Assembly: GCA_013397115.1 (NCBI GenBank)
Contig: VWZW01000887.1
Span: 62,001 to 126,000 of the forward strand
Direction of reading: 5' to 3'
Origin: Edolisoma coerulescens
Taxonomy: Eukaryota > Chordata > Aves > Passeriformes > Campephagidae
Length of the DNA: 64,000 nt
Below the pieces are notes generated by a model, which was not told where the DNA came from, did not search any database, and saw nothing but the letters and a program-made list of their open reading frames with translations. Numbering within the stretch: the first letter of the stretch is position 1; each line of letters starts with the position of its first letter. Shown here in pieces: positions 39,468 to 52,252 of this stretch. Made by a program: the position numbers and the translations under genes.

Positions 39468-42400
39468 TTAAAAGGGAAGATTTAATGCTGGAACACAAGG
39501 TACCTTTCTATTGTTTACTTTGGCTTCTACTACATTAGGTCTCTTCTGTCAGCAATTACCCCAAAAAACAAGCAGTAAAGAGTCATGAAGCCTTGCAAAT
39601 TTAGATGATAGGATCTGATCCTTTAAAGCCTTATACACATAAATAATCCTCATGTGTATGAATAAAGCTTTACAAGATCATAGCATATACACTATATCCA
39701 AAGAGGAATTCAAGTCCTATTTACCACTGACAAGCGAAGTCTTGGCCACCTAACATTATGCTATAAATTATGCTATATGTTTACAATATAAAGACATATT
39801 GCTTTGCTCTGCACAGATATACTTTAAGCATCTACACAAAATGGCAAAGTCACTTCTAGCCCTTACAAATTTTGATTTAACTCTTTTTTTTTATTTGGAA
39901 GGAAATTCAATCTTCTAGTACTCTGCAAGGCACAAAACCTACAAAGCCTTGGCTGAACAGTAATGATCCCATGTCTTTTAGAAGTCTGATCTACCAAAGA
40001 TACATGACATGTGATTAACTTAAATTTCATTGTCAAATTCGGAGTATTTATTTAGCACTTTTTAATTCACCAGAAACTATGAAAGAGAAGCTATATTCAA
40101 GTGCAGAAAATAAGAGTTGACTCGGATTCAAGTACCACAGAACTTTGATTATTTTATTACAACACTTTACCTATGAACCTGTTTGCCCATGCCGCCCACA
40201 GAGGTGCCTATATCTCCATCCCAGTCAACCACTATTCTTCTGTAGTTCTTACAAACATGTTCACCTCTAGATGCAACAATGACACTTTCCTACGTGTAAT
40301 GCAGGGCAAAGTAACCTCACGCAGACCCCTTGGTTCATCCCAGAGAGTCAACAGAAGATGCCAACGAAAGGGTCAGCCCTGTCTGTACCATGAGAAGGTG
40401 TTGCTACACAACAGAACCGTGACCTTGAATGAAGGAGTAAATAAAGAAAAGAGGCCAATGTTTGGTTGTGAGTTGGCAGGATGGGGGAAAACTGTAGGTG
40501 ACCTTACAAGAATGTGCCATGAGAGGGACACAAATGGATGGTGCAGAGTACATGGATAGCAAGGGTGTGAATGTTAAGATGTGTTAATGGAAGACTTTGA
40601 AAGATAAGAGGAGCCTAGGGCTGAAAAAAATCTCATCCTAGTTCGCTAATATTTCTCTCTGTGGTTTCAGGAGATGACAGTCATCTTTTCTCCAAATGCC
40701 ATCCTTAGTCTGAATTGTGCATAATCTCTGACAGAATGCTATGTGGAGGAGCAGAGGAAACCTCTGACAATCTCTGGAATGGCATCCCAACTCCAAACCC
40801 CACAAACACCCATAGCTGCGCCCAGCTCTGGAGGGACTGGAGCTACCTTCTTGTACTGGAAGTTAATCTGCTCTCACTCTATTTCCAAGAAGAACAGGAA
40901 GAAGGGTGAGAAAGACATTATGAAAATATTACATGGTGCGTTCTTCTCAGTAAGTATTTTGCAATTTTATCTTACAGGTTTTTTAAAAATCGAGGCCAAA
41001 AATAGAACAATAAAAGTTGGTCAGTGTAAGGAACTGTATGTGTCATCAACATAACAAAATTACTTAGCCCATCTTCCCTTAGGGGGAAAACATATTAATC
41101 AGCAGAGACAGAAATAGGATTTCTTCCTGCAGAAGCAAACTGTATTTATTATGTCCATAAAGGCAATGTCAGCCATCAATCTACTTGTTGAAGAGGTACT
41201 TAAAGTCTGTTTCTTAAGACAAATATTAAAATATAAGTAAAAATGCACTGCATCTCCTGCACGTTTCCAAAGAAGCGGCCCTAACTCACAGACGCCATCA
41301 ACTCACACATCTCTGTGCATCCAGAAAGAAAGCAAAGCCATGACACATAAAACTGTAGCTTTTGACACTACCAAATTAAAGACATTTGACATTGCTCGAA
41401 TTCTAAAACTCTGTGTCCTACTCGAAAGAAAATCACAAGTTTTATGGCAAGTTGAGGAAAGTTAAGACTAGATAACACCAGATGCTTTTGTTATCTCAAA
41501 AGCTGGTAAGTCAGAGAAGGGACCAGGTGAGCAGAAATCTGTCAGGGAGTTCTCTCATAACTTGCCCAAAATGCCATTTTCTGTGTTCATCCTGGCCAGC
41601 AGAAGACATTACTCAAGGGAATGGGAATTAAACATTTCCTTATCCTGTCCCTGTCTTTTCTTTGGAAGAAGTAATCCAGAAGTGGAATCCCTCTCCAAGC
41701 AGTCACCGTCATTAAGATTTCAGGTGACACAGGCTTTAGAGTTAAAACTGTGCAGGAGATGGACTACACCTCACAACCAGCACAGCTACAGAATCCTGTC
41801 ACCCCGAGGGTCAGGCAGGGCTCATGGCATCTTCGGAGCGTTCTGCAAAGGCTGGTGAGACACCCACACACCTTTAAACAACAGAGATGAAGAACGAATC
41901 TGAACTGCATCATTCATGCAACAGCCACAAAGAACAGCTCCACCCTGGTCCTGCCCATTGCCTGTTCAGCTCATCTCCCAACACAGACATGGAGAAAACT
42001 AACAACAAATGCATCCTCCTTGTAGTTCTTTAGATGCACAGGATAACTCTACCACAAGCTGCATACTCAATATCAGTTAAACTCCCATTGCACAAGTTTA
42101 CATACACATACCCAGAAATGCAGGTAGCCTGCTACAAAGTAACTGCTTGCGTGCTCATACATACTGATCCTTTAAGAAAACAAGCCTTTGCCCCCTTCCT
42201 GCAACAGAATACCCAATGCTTTTATTCGGCATTTCTTCTAAATAGGCAAGAGGCATTTGTAAAACAGGCGAGGCTTGAGCTGTCAGAACGGGACAGATAT
42301 TAAACGTTTCTAAAGCCCAAAGGGAGACATTTTCTGGTTTCAACCTCTGTGTCAAGTGACAGCTCCACTGTGACGGGTCATTACCGTGACAAAGAGAAAG

Positions 42401-44228
42401 CAGCTGGACATAGAGAGGGGCAGAGGCTAACAGAGCGATTACATCCTTAAATCAACTATAAAATGTTACAAAGGATGAAGAGGAGGAAAAAAGGGAGGAG
42501 TATATTCAGGGGAATAAAGTCAGTTTGATAAAGGGTCTAGCTGCAAATCCTATGAAATTAATTCATTTAAATAAAACAAAAATCAAGACAACTTCCTCTT
42601 CTGAGAAAGCAGATTCTATTTGAAGGAGTATTTTAAAGTGATTAAAATTATTATTTCATGCAAACAACCCATTTTTCCCCTCCTAAATAAATTTCTACAG
42701 TCTCTATGAAGTAAAAATGTATCTTTGAAGATCTAGTTCCTCCCATTTTGATAGCCCCCAGAAAGGAACAGAACTGGTTACTGAGATTTTTCCCATCTCC
42801 ATTTTCCTTTCCTCCAAATATGATGAGAAAGATTTTAGCACCATCACCACAGCATAGCAGTAGCTCAGCAGCTCACACACAACTCTTACCATTAGGTGCA
42901 CACAGCTCTGAAAGGATGAGTGGTGAATTAAGAGGAAAACTAAAGAACATATTTTCCAGTCTTCCCATGGATGGGAACAGTATATTAAATTTCCAATAAA
43001 AAGCAACATCCAGGCAACTGAGTTTTACCAGAGAGGACTCCATTGCCATGCGTTGTACTCCAGAAGTCACTTACTATATTGCTTCTTATAAATTACAGAT
43101 TATTTAAGGTTTTGCTAAAGTTGGCATCACTGCTGTTATGTCTCTCTCCACTAAAATTTGACATTTCTGGGCAACTAAGGTTGACAATTGATAATAAAAG
43201 TCAGATTACTTGGCAATGTTTGCATGCAACACATTCCTTCTAAATTCTTTTGTTCTGACCCCTTTCAGCTTTTGTACCTCTGTGCTCTCTCTTCAATCTT
43301 TTTATTATGCCTTTCTGCCAGTAAGCTCTTGGGTTTCAAATCAGAGATTAAAGAAAAAAATCAACGAAACAGAACAAACCCTAGTCCCAAACTCCACACT
43401 TTCAGTCATTTTTGTTTAAAACAGAGAACATCCATACGATTAAGTCATCTTTAAGCTTTGGGTCACAGCTGATATAAAGGAGGGGTCATTGTTTTCCATC
43501 AAAAAAAGAATATAAATTTTAATTACATAACTTGAAGATAATTATAATCACTGATGCTACTTTTGGAAAACAGCTAAACTTAAAAGTGAAGCACCTTCCG
43601 TTTGTCCCTGTCCCTGCCCCCTCCATGCACACACACATTTGGTACACACATTTGGCATTCTAAGTCCTGATTCTAATCTCAGGTGAGGTGTAAGAAGAGT
43701 CCAAATAATCACACAGCAAGAAGCCAGACAATTCCAGGAAAACTGCATTTTCCCTCACTGTGTGTTTCATAATATACAGAGACAATAAATGGGAAACACA
43801 AGGAGGAGCATAACAATGTGGGTTTAGTTCCCACATTCCCTGGTGAGTCCCACACCATGCTGCTTTTGCAACTACTGTCCCTTGTTTTGGTAAAGCTGCT
43901 CAGCTAAGACAACTACAGCCCTGTCTGTTTTGTTTTCATCTCCAGTCAGGGCTGCTAGAGTTGTTTCAACACAAACTCTGTGAGTTTTCAGAGCCCTATC
44001 AGGTAGAGAAGAAACTGAGATTTTGGAGATGTACTTTAAAAGGCAAATAAGTATGGAAAGCCTGTATCAGTAACAGTAAGAAAAGAAACAGTAAAACCAG
44101 TGTTTCTCCAAGTGTCCCCTTGTTAAGTATCAGCTTAGCCTTTGCCATATATGCCAAACTATTTGCCATGACTAATGTATATAATGGGAGTACATTTCAT
44201 ATTTTATCTCTCCTGAGACACTTTGAGT

Positions 44229-44270
44229 TGGGGAGGGGAAAAAAAAAGAAAGAAAAAGGAAAAAGAAAAT
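44229..44270. repeat. Purine-rich G/A tract
   Basis: About 40 bp are almost pure G and A on the plus strand (gggaggggaaaaaaaaagaa and onward). Low-complexity polypurine sequence; triplex potential only. Confidence 0.75.
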
Positions 44271-47200
44271 CCCACACTACACTAAACAAACAGACAAGGA
44301 AGAAAATAAAAAACCCACACATTTAACATAATGGGTTAGAGTTAAAAAAAGAAGATAAACTGGAGGTAATTTTTCCCAACAAGTTTTCTCCTTGCTGCTA
44401 TAGCAAATAAAGGACTCAAAGCACTCAGCACCAGCTTGCTTACTCCTCTCTGCCCCCAGAACTGGCACAAACTGATGACAACTTGGGCGCAGATGTTGGA
44501 AATTCCATCTTCCTTCCAGAGGAGCTCAAAATCTCCAGGGCACAACCCCTTAGGAAAAAAAAATATTAACTTTGGTTTTGCCCCCATTGTTTTAAGGTGC
44601 CTTTTATTCAATTTGTAAACCAACTATATACTCCTACATCAACACAGGGAGTTAAAAACTCCATTTATGCTCCATTTCCACTGGACAGATATTACCCATG
44701 ACAAATCATTAGAACCGAAAGCATACAAAGAGTTGGATTTCAACACAACGAGGTCTCCTAGAATCTCAGAGTTTAATTGTGGCATGTTTTCAGCAAGAAC
44801 TCTCACAGAAAGCACTCTTCATGCAACATCTCTATAGCTAACCCACAGGCACCACTCAGTCCTTTCTCTCAGTTAGTTCCAGCTAGTTGCTCTGTCAGAC
44901 TGCAATGAACCACACACCTGGAATTATTAATAGGAGTCTCCACTCTTTCATGCTGCTTAGCCACTCCAGCCAATCTAACAGCAGGTACTAACATTTGTCA
45001 CACGCTGACCTGTCATCTAAAAATTACACTTCGTAATGCAACTGCAAATTATAAACAAAACCTTCAAACCATATAAATTTTCTCATAAGAGCAGACTTAC
45101 CGGAAGAGGGGGAAAAAGCCCCAAGCCAACAGTTCCAACTGCACATTGGTCTTTTCAGAGATATCCAATACGTGTTTCACTTGCTGGCACTACAGACCCT
45201 ACCCCGCATTTCCACTTCTTCCACACAACTGCAGCAGAAACCGGTCATGAACACTGGCCAACACCATTACAACTGTTCTTTTCAGTCTTCTGCTTTATTT
45301 CATACACAAGGGTATGTTTTTATAAGTCACCCTCTGAAGCACGTAAATTGAGGTTTCCCTTTCCCAGCAATTTCTCATTCTCAGCTCTACAGCTTGAGGG
45401 CTTTGACTGCAATAAGGCTTTTAGTTTTGGAAAATAAGAAGTATTTTTCCATCAAACATCACAACAAACTGCATAGATAGAATGCTTTAACTGCTCTGTA
45501 AATCTTTTCATTGGACCTTTACTATCAACTCAATTAACGTTGTCACTCGGGGGAAAAAGTACAACATGTAGAGTACGTTTCAATTTATATCTTACTGTGG
45601 TTGGGTACTATCAGCAAGGAATTTCAAACTAGAGGTTTAGTAACATTTTTATATTAAAATTACATTATAAATGTTAAATCAGAGGGGCATTTAAAGAATA
45701 TAGTACCTGCCACCCGTGTTGCATGAGTTCAGCCAATGTAGCTGCTACCAAAGACATTTCAGACCTCCAGTTTGGCTAAATTTTAATCCTTGTTCAATGC
45801 TCTGCACTCACAGTGAAGCTTTATCAGCTGCCCACGTAGGAAGCCATTTTTTAAAATTACATTGCTCTTCACCTAACATCTGTAAAACTTCCTAACAAAA
45901 CTACTGAGTGGGAAGAAAGAAGGAATTCAGAGAGCTTTCAAAGTTTCAATGGTATAATGAAAAATGTATATTTTATACAATACTATAATGAAAGACTTGA
46001 AACAGGGAGGTGTTTTGTTACACATTGCAGAATATTCTGATCTACTTGACTCCGAATTAGCATTCTACAACTGCACATTTGTTTACTGCAGCTCACAAAG
46101 CAACAAGATGGCAATTATTTTTTAAAAAGTCAAGAAAAACAAAATGCTCAGAAAACGAGATCAAAGTTTTCTTTTCTAGTAATGAAACCATGACTTCATT
46201 TTGTAGAAGAATCATTGCTTTCCTTTCCATCGTATTTTAGCAGTTGTAATACTTGTTCTAGCATATTAGAAATAAATTTGGAAGAGCAATTTTGGATATT
46301 CCTACATCTCCCTTCCAATCATTCACTGAATATTCAGTTTAGATTATAAAATACCAAGTTATTATCAGTAAAACAAAGTACAATTTGCCTGCCTTTCCAA
46401 TTCAATGCATTTATTAATTGTCAGGTAAACAGGCGCACACCAAATTACAGCACACGGTTACAAAACTGTATGATCAAGTTGCAGGACCTTAGATGGAGAT
46501 GTTCAATGTTTGCAACCCCGCGTCACATTAACATGACAAAGAACAGTCAGAACACAGCATCTCTCTCAAACCTTTCTGTTAAAGGTAGCGTCAAAAGGAA
46601 ACCATTTCAAGTTTCCCTAACTATAATTTGCCAGGAAGCATGACTAGCAAGAATGTGATGCCCTCATTTGTAACACACACCACATCAGAAATACAGTCAT
46701 GAAGTATTCTCAACAGCTCTACCTATCTGACTTGCAATACATAGCCACATAAAATCTTGGTAATTGTGAAAAAATAAGGGTCATCTTCAGAGACTGTAGT
46801 TTAAAATTTAAGACTGATTTTAAGTGTAAATTATGCGTGGTTGCACAATAATTCTTATGTACCACTGCAACAGCCCAGTGGACTTAGGAATAGACCATTA
46901 GTGTTTCAGTGCAAACTTTCAAGTCTATATTTCCAATCAGAAATAAAAATGTAGGTAACAAGAACCTTGAACATTTTCACGATTAAGTTACAAACCATGA
47001 CTTAAAAGCAAACAGACTAAAAGAAAATCAAGCATCAAATTTACGGAGCACACTCTGCAGAAAGTTTGGAAGTCCAGTTATCTACATATTTGTAAAAGCT
47101 GATGTGATTCCCAACTTAAAATAACGTTCATACTTTAAATTTGCTGTAATGTTAAAGCATACGTTGCACATAAGTATTTCTATACGTGTGTGTATTTTGC

Positions 47201-47670
47201 AAATGTGAAAGACTTGAAAGCATTTCTTCCATTTTTTACATTGTTGGGTTTTGTCAAAAAAGTTATAATGGAGATGCCTAAGCCAGCACCTTTGCTGAAG
47301 GGGTTGTTGCAGGAAAGCAGCTCAAGCCCAGCGGCAAGGCCGTGGCAGCTCCTCGGTGCTTTGTCATACTCGTGCTTTGCTTGAGGGCCGAACACGGGCT
47401 CAGTCCACTTGGCGGTCTGGGACATGATATCGAAAGCGGTTCTCAACCTTCACCACTGCGCAGCGCCCAGTGTCCTGCTCGTCAACTCAAGCAGCAAATC
47501 TTAAAGTAATAGAAGGCAATTCTAATAGCTCCATAGCCGGGTATTTGTTAGCAGATTAAAAGCCCTTACCTCTTTTAATGTATTATGACTTGGGGAAAAA
47601 TCAGATACAGTGCACGCAACCACCTTGAATTCAGCACAGATCATCAGCTTAGGCCTTACTCGTGCTTCAC

Positions 47671-47776
47671 CTATTAACTACAGAGCATTCGGTTTGTCTT
47701 CAAGCTTCTCATTTAGCCAGATAAGTATCGCTGGCACCGCTGCATCTGTGTAGCAGAAGTGCTTTTTCCCCTCTTT
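47671..47776 (-). other. Alternative short exon candidate near the promoter
   Basis: On the minus strand there is a very good acceptor, TTTTGCTGTTTCGTTTTCC then ACCCAG at 47777. Donor-like sites follow at 47670 (AATAG before GTGAAG) and 47659 (CGA before GTAAGG). Spliced from exon 1, the frame reads K-KRGKSTSATQMQRCQRYL and meets a stop after about 20 codons. It would truncate the protein. It may be an alternative or poison exon, or a decoy. It competes with the 35-kb exon as the second exon. Confidence 0.2.
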
Positions 47777-48361
47777 CTGGGTGGAAAACGAAACAGCAAA
47801 ACGCCATTCGCATCATCGCACTCATTAATAAGCCTTCCACTCCCGCACAGGTTACTTTTCCCGTGACAGTTTTGCAGAGATGCGATCTCTTCTGGCACCC
47901 CACAAGCCCCTCGCTCCAGGCCTGCCGGGGGACGGCAGCAGCGAAACGGCGGCCGGGCAGGCGGCACACACCGACCGCCGCGGGGCAAGCGAAGGAAACT
48001 TCCCGGCCCAGCTCCCGGGCGCGGAAGACGCGGTGCCGGGGCCAACCCTCGGGAAACCGACACGAGCGGCTTTTCGGGCAGAAAACTTCTGAGGGAAGCG
48101 AGGTCACTGCCGGTCTTTAGGGGAGTCCGTGCCCCCAACAGCGGGGACGGGCCCGCCGCCACCCGCAGGGCGAAGCGAGGCTCAGCCCCGCGGGGCGCAG
48201 CTCGGCCAGGGCCAGGGCCGATGCCGGGCCGACCCTCCGCCCGCCCGGCTGTCAGTCTGGGCGCGGGGGGAGGGAAGGGGGACATCGCCACCAGGGAGGG
48301 AGAACGACCCGCGCCTGCCCGCCCGCCCTCCCGGCGCGGCGGAACGCGGGGCGGCTCTTAC

Positions 48362-48495
48362 TTGTGGAGGAGCTGGGGCAGGCTGGGCGGCGGCGGCGGC
48401 ATCCCTCGGCTGGGGGCCCCGCTGCGGGCATCGCTCTCCGGCGGGTCAGCGCCGCGGGGAGCGGGGGCCTGGCTCATGGCAGCGGCGGGGACCAT
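48362..48495 (-). CDS. First coding exon of an unidentified minus-strand gene (proline-rich N-terminus)
   Basis: Two nearby in-frame ATGs (48495 and 48477) open a frame of 44 codons plus two bases, ending at GTAAGAG, a good donor. The peptide starts MVPAAAMSQAPAPRG, continues through acidic and Ser/Gly-rich sequence, and ends GMPPPPPSLPQLLH. The second ATG has the better context (G at -3) and is my preferred start; a third (before the P5 run) is also well placed. The region is disordered and proline-rich, without a signal peptide. It sits in the CpG island as expected for a first exon. The last two bases (AA) must be completed by the next exon; the 35-kb candidate gives Asn and keeps the frame. 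I cannot name the gene. Confidence 0.5.
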
Positions 48496-48774
48496 ACGGG
48501 GCGGCCCCTGCGGCGGGAGGCGCGGGTGGCCGCGCAGCCCTCGGCCGCGGCGGCGGGAGGGAGGGTGGCAGAGAGAAGGGAGGGAGGGGGCAGAGGACCG
48601 GCCCTGGAGACAACCGCGCTCCCCCAGCCGCCCCCCCGCCGGGCTGGCGACGGCGGGACAGGCAACCCCCTGCGGCTAAGCCCGCCCTGCGGGAGGGCTG
48701 CGGCCACCGGCGGGGGCGGCCGGCGCTGCGCGGAGCCCCAGAGGCGCTGGCGGGACCGCAGGGAGGGGCGGGCG

Positions 48775-48775
48775 N
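48775..48775. other. Ambiguous base (N)
   Basis: A single N within the GC-rich 5' UTR/promoter region. It marks uncertain assembly, so fine detail nearby should be treated with care. Confidence 0.95.
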
Positions 48776-48974
48776 CCCGGGATGGTCCCGGGGGCCGCGC
48801 TTGGAAAAGAATGGGCTGTACAGCAAAGAGCGAGTAGCACCGGCCCCTTCACACTCCGGCAATAGTTTAAAAACATCAAACTCCAAGGGCAAGGGGAAAA
48901 GCGTGTGTGCTGTTCTAATACCTCGCTGAAGAAATGTTATCACTCATTTACCAGACATAGGCCCTGTCGGCTGA

Positions 48975-48981
48975 TATAAAA
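48975..48981 (+). promoter_or_regulatory. TATA box for a possible divergent plus-strand transcript
   Basis: TATAAAA lies about 115 bp to the right of the CpG island, with GC-rich sequence upstream on the plus strand. A start site would be expected near 49005. Splice-flanked candidate exons follow on the same strand at 49.8, 52.2 and 55.3 kb. The hexamer also occurs by chance in AT-rich DNA, so support is modest. Confidence 0.3.
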
Positions 48982-49036
48982 CGGGAGAGTGTACCCCAGC
49001 CAACTAATAAACCTTCTCGAGTAACAAGTCATCTCT

Positions 49037-49037
49037 N
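49037..49037. other. Ambiguous base (N)
   Basis: A second single N near the promoter, in otherwise unremarkable sequence. Confidence 0.95.
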
Positions 49038-49358
49038 CCAAACACGCACATTAGCGCGATCAAGACCTACTCCGGAAGGCTTTACCTGCTGCTGTAATAA
49101 CACAGGATTAAGGAGTGGAATTGCTGCCTGATGATACAATGTGACAAAAAAAGTTTTACCTGCACGTGTTTTGGGAGGAAATTTCAGATGACCGATGGAG
49201 CAGAAGTTGCACTCCTGCATTAAATAAGTAACACTGAAAATGTTTCTTCCAGCTCTTGCTTCCTCTGTAATGTGCTGTTTATTGGAGGGGGTCAAGTCAA
49301 AGACCATTTCAATACTTGCTCCTGCACTACCTCTGCTTGCCACGCACCCTCCCCCCAG

Positions 49359-49379
49359 CACACATACACACACACGCAC
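49359..49379. repeat. CA microsatellite
   Basis: A short interrupted (CA)n run. Simple-sequence repeat. Confidence 0.85.
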
Positions 49380-49818
49380 TGAGGAAAGCAGAAACATCTT
49401 GGCTCCTTTGAAAAATTAATCCTAATTCAGGGGAAAGACGAATTTTGAAGGGGTCAGGTTCTCCTCCCCTGCACCTGGCATAGTCATTTACAAGTATGTA
49501 GACATCTAAATGGGAACAAAATGCCACCTCCGGTGACTGGAAAATTTAAAGTTAGTTGCATTAATCACGTACTTTACACTTTGCAGATGGAGAGCACCAA
49601 CCAGGGGCAGGGCAGTCGAGAATTGGTCCGGATTTCAGTTGCACAGTTACTTAATGGTAATGTAACACCAAATGCACCTTCTAAAAATGAATAGCCATCA
49701 GTACTTGTTTAGACACATTGACTTGCACACACTATATTCTGAGAAATACAAAAAATGGAGCTTCACATCCTTTCCCACAAGGAAAAGAATTTTGCAAATT
49801 ATGTGTTTTCTGGTTTAG

Positions 49819-49882
49819 CGAGGGCCAAGGGGTGGTCAGCACTGCATAGCTACAAGATGTCTGATCTTCCAGAAAAGGAAAG
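49819..49882 (+). other. Candidate exon A of a divergent plus-strand transcript
   Basis: TTTTCTGGTTTAG precedes the segment, and GGAAAG followed by GTAAGG ends it. Two frames stay open through its 64 nt. In frame 0 it leaves one base, which is phase-compatible with the candidate at 52193. It may be a lncRNA exon; no protein family is recognised. Confidence 0.2.
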
Positions 49883-52192
49883 GTAAGGTCTGGCACACAG
49901 GTGAGGCAACTCATGGGAAAAAAAGTTTAACATGTGGGACTATCTCTGCCCAAGGTTTAAAGCAAATCCCAGGTGTCCACTGATCATCCACAAAAAAGTG
50001 GCTTTGTGTGAATTTCCTGAGCAGCAGTGAAAGCCCTTGAGACTAAGCAACAGCCACTGCTGCCTGTAATTATTTGAGGAAGTGAAAGATGGTGACTCAT
50101 GGCTCAGAGGGCAGCAGGAGCACAGCTATGACACCAATGCACGGCCCTGGATTAGGAGGTGGATAGTCACAAGAACGTGTTACTTCGCACAGACATATTA
50201 CATCACTTGTAATAATGGATCAAGTGTGTTTTACTAGGCACTACTATTTCTGCACTTAACACATCCAGTGTACAACTTGGCATTCAGTCTCAGCATGGGG
50301 TCCTAAAACTCTGCAAATATTTTCTCCATTCATTTTAGCAGTCCTCATCCCTATGTCTGCTTCTTGTCAAGGTTTTTTTCTCTTATTCTGTCATACCCCA
50401 GTGTTTGGCTTGGCATGGTGTGGTGTGGCAGAAGCACTGACCCCTCACCGCCAGCTGGTCCCTGCTTTACCACAGGCTCACTCAGAGGTTGTCCCACAGG
50501 GAAATAAATGGGTGGGTGTAGCAAGCACAGACTGACAGACGTTCATGGACTCTTATTCAAGAAATCAACATAAGCAGTTTTCTGGCCAAGCCTTACAGTA
50601 TTTCTGGAGCACTGCCATAAGAGAGAAAGAACAGTGGCTGGTACAAACAACACAGTTTTAGGGTCTGGGTTTGGCAGTAGAACTGAAGAAGTGCTAACAG
50701 CTATACAAGTTCCTGTTCTCCTAATATGGAACATAGTTATGCACATGGAGAAATCAGAGCTGTAGGGTTTTTTCCCTTGACTAGAGACATATTCTGTATT
50801 TGTGTAACTGTCAGCTAATAGAGACTGTGTTAATAATATTGGCAAAACACTGACTTTCCTGTTGCTGACTTCCTATCTATTAAATACCTATGATTTTAGA
50901 TTAAAACTGTTGATTTTTTTTGAAGTATCTATGCCATGGGTATTAATGAGAGCTCATGCAAAAAACACTCCTGGCTAATAATTTCAGCTGAGATGAATAT
51001 ACTTACTGCGTCTCCCAATATAATTAAACAATCCCCACCTCTTACAATGCCTTTTTGGGGTTTCCAGTTGTAGCAGTCTGCATGCTAAAACTGAAAACCT
51101 GATCTAACTGTTGTTCTAACTTGCATAAGGATAAATCAGAAGCAGCTCTCTGGTCTGAATGAACTCACACCCAGAATATTCCATTTTTAGGAGCAGATCA
51201 AGAAAGGTACAGGCAGAACCCAGAAAAAAGAAAGGGATCATAAAGTAGAAAAGTGATGGAGCCAGGCACACATCGGATACTGTGTCCCCAAATAGTTCAG
51301 CATCAAATAACAAAAACAGCAATGATTTCATTGCTTTAAGAGCTTATTTAACCATAGAGGTACACAGTAGCAAGGAGACATATCTAAGAATAAAAGATGT
51401 CAATCTGTCTATTAGTCTGACTAAGGCCGTTCATTGGTTCATGCCTGAATCTGTAATTCTGTGACCTGAAATTAAATCTTTGGAGAATTAATTGCCTGAA
51501 TTGTAACCTTCTGAAAATTAACATATAATCAACTCTTCATTATCAGGGAAAAGAAGCAGTTGAAAAAAAAATGAAAGATGGAAAACCCTAGATAATGTGA
51601 GTACCTCAGGGCCAGGGTTGGCCTGGCCGTACGCGTTGTGCCCTGGGGTAAACGTCCTGCTCACTTACGCTGCAAAGAGCAGCACCAGTTTAGGTACCAC
51701 TCCGTGTCTAACATGTTCTATTCCCAAAGTGGGTAAGGCACCCAGACATAATGGAGAATAAACTCTGGTTTTTACTGTTACTACTGTGCACTGGTATTTT
51801 AATTCGTATTTATGAAGTGTGATCTAGATAGTGTTGTGATGGTTCTGCAGCAGCAATAGTCATTAAAATACAAACATGATTTCATATAGAATGAGATGTT
51901 GTCTCTGAAATAGGACTGAAGTAACATAAGTATCCAGTTGCAGGAATAAAAGACTTCATCTAGGAAGAATGGCAACATCGTACTCCTCAACAGACTGTGG
52001 AGAGAGGCAGGAAAGCACTCTCTAACTCAGCTTCCAAAATTAATGAAGGAAAATTCTGGGGGAAAAAAATGAAAAACACTTCAGTACAGTCAGTTTATGG
52101 TTATTAATGTATTAGGTTTTCCCAGGTTACACTGAACCCTGTTTCTGGAGCTTGCTGTGTTTTCTTGTTCTCTCTGATAATTGTTTGGATAG

Positions 52193-52252
52193 AGAAGCTG
52201 AAGACTGAAGCAGAAATTTCCAGTGCCCGGGTATGTGAAATCTGCCTTTTGG
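52193..52252 (+). other. Candidate exon B of a divergent plus-strand transcript
   Basis: Preceded by the tract TTTTCTTGTTCTCTCTG and GGATAG, and ended by TTTTGG followed by GTAAGTC. One frame is open: KLKTEAEISSARVCEICLL. Its two leading bases complete the codon left by the 49.8-kb candidate. An alternative donor (CCCGG before GTATGTG) is inside it. Coding is possible but unproven; lncRNA is more likely. Confidence 0.2.

Larger units (their letters stand above)
35130..47660. other. Probable intron 1 of the minus-strand gene
   Basis: If the exons at 48362-48495 and 35087-35120 are joined, this whole block is intronic. It is AT-rich, and no CpG island or recognisable gene interrupts it. ORFs such as 40173-40559 plus (128 codons), 37786-38061 minus and 45036-45437 plus have no domain or splice support. 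It contains one strong hairpin and a purine-rich tract, listed separately. Confidence 0.4.
47840..48860. promoter_or_regulatory. Main CpG island promoter
   Basis: About 1 kb of dense CpG and GC boxes (repeated GGGCGG and CCGCCC cores), very different from the AT-rich surroundings. It spans the first coding exon of the minus-strand gene, and a TATA box for the opposite direction lies about 115 bp beyond its right edge, so it may drive divergent transcription. Many long ORFs here (up to 266 codons) overlap on both strands; this is the usual effect of GC-rich DNA with few stop codons, so they are not called as genes. Confidence 0.85.

Noticed and set aside
40173..40559. 128-codon plus-strand ORF
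   Set aside because: No domain, no splice context, and a length within chance expectation.
47713..48943. Several long ORFs (up to 266 codons) on both strands in the CpG island
   Set aside because: GC-rich DNA has few stop codons. The frames overlap on both strands, are low-complexity (Gly, Pro, Arg, Ala) and include an N. Only the minus-strand frame with a proper donor (48362-48495) was kept.
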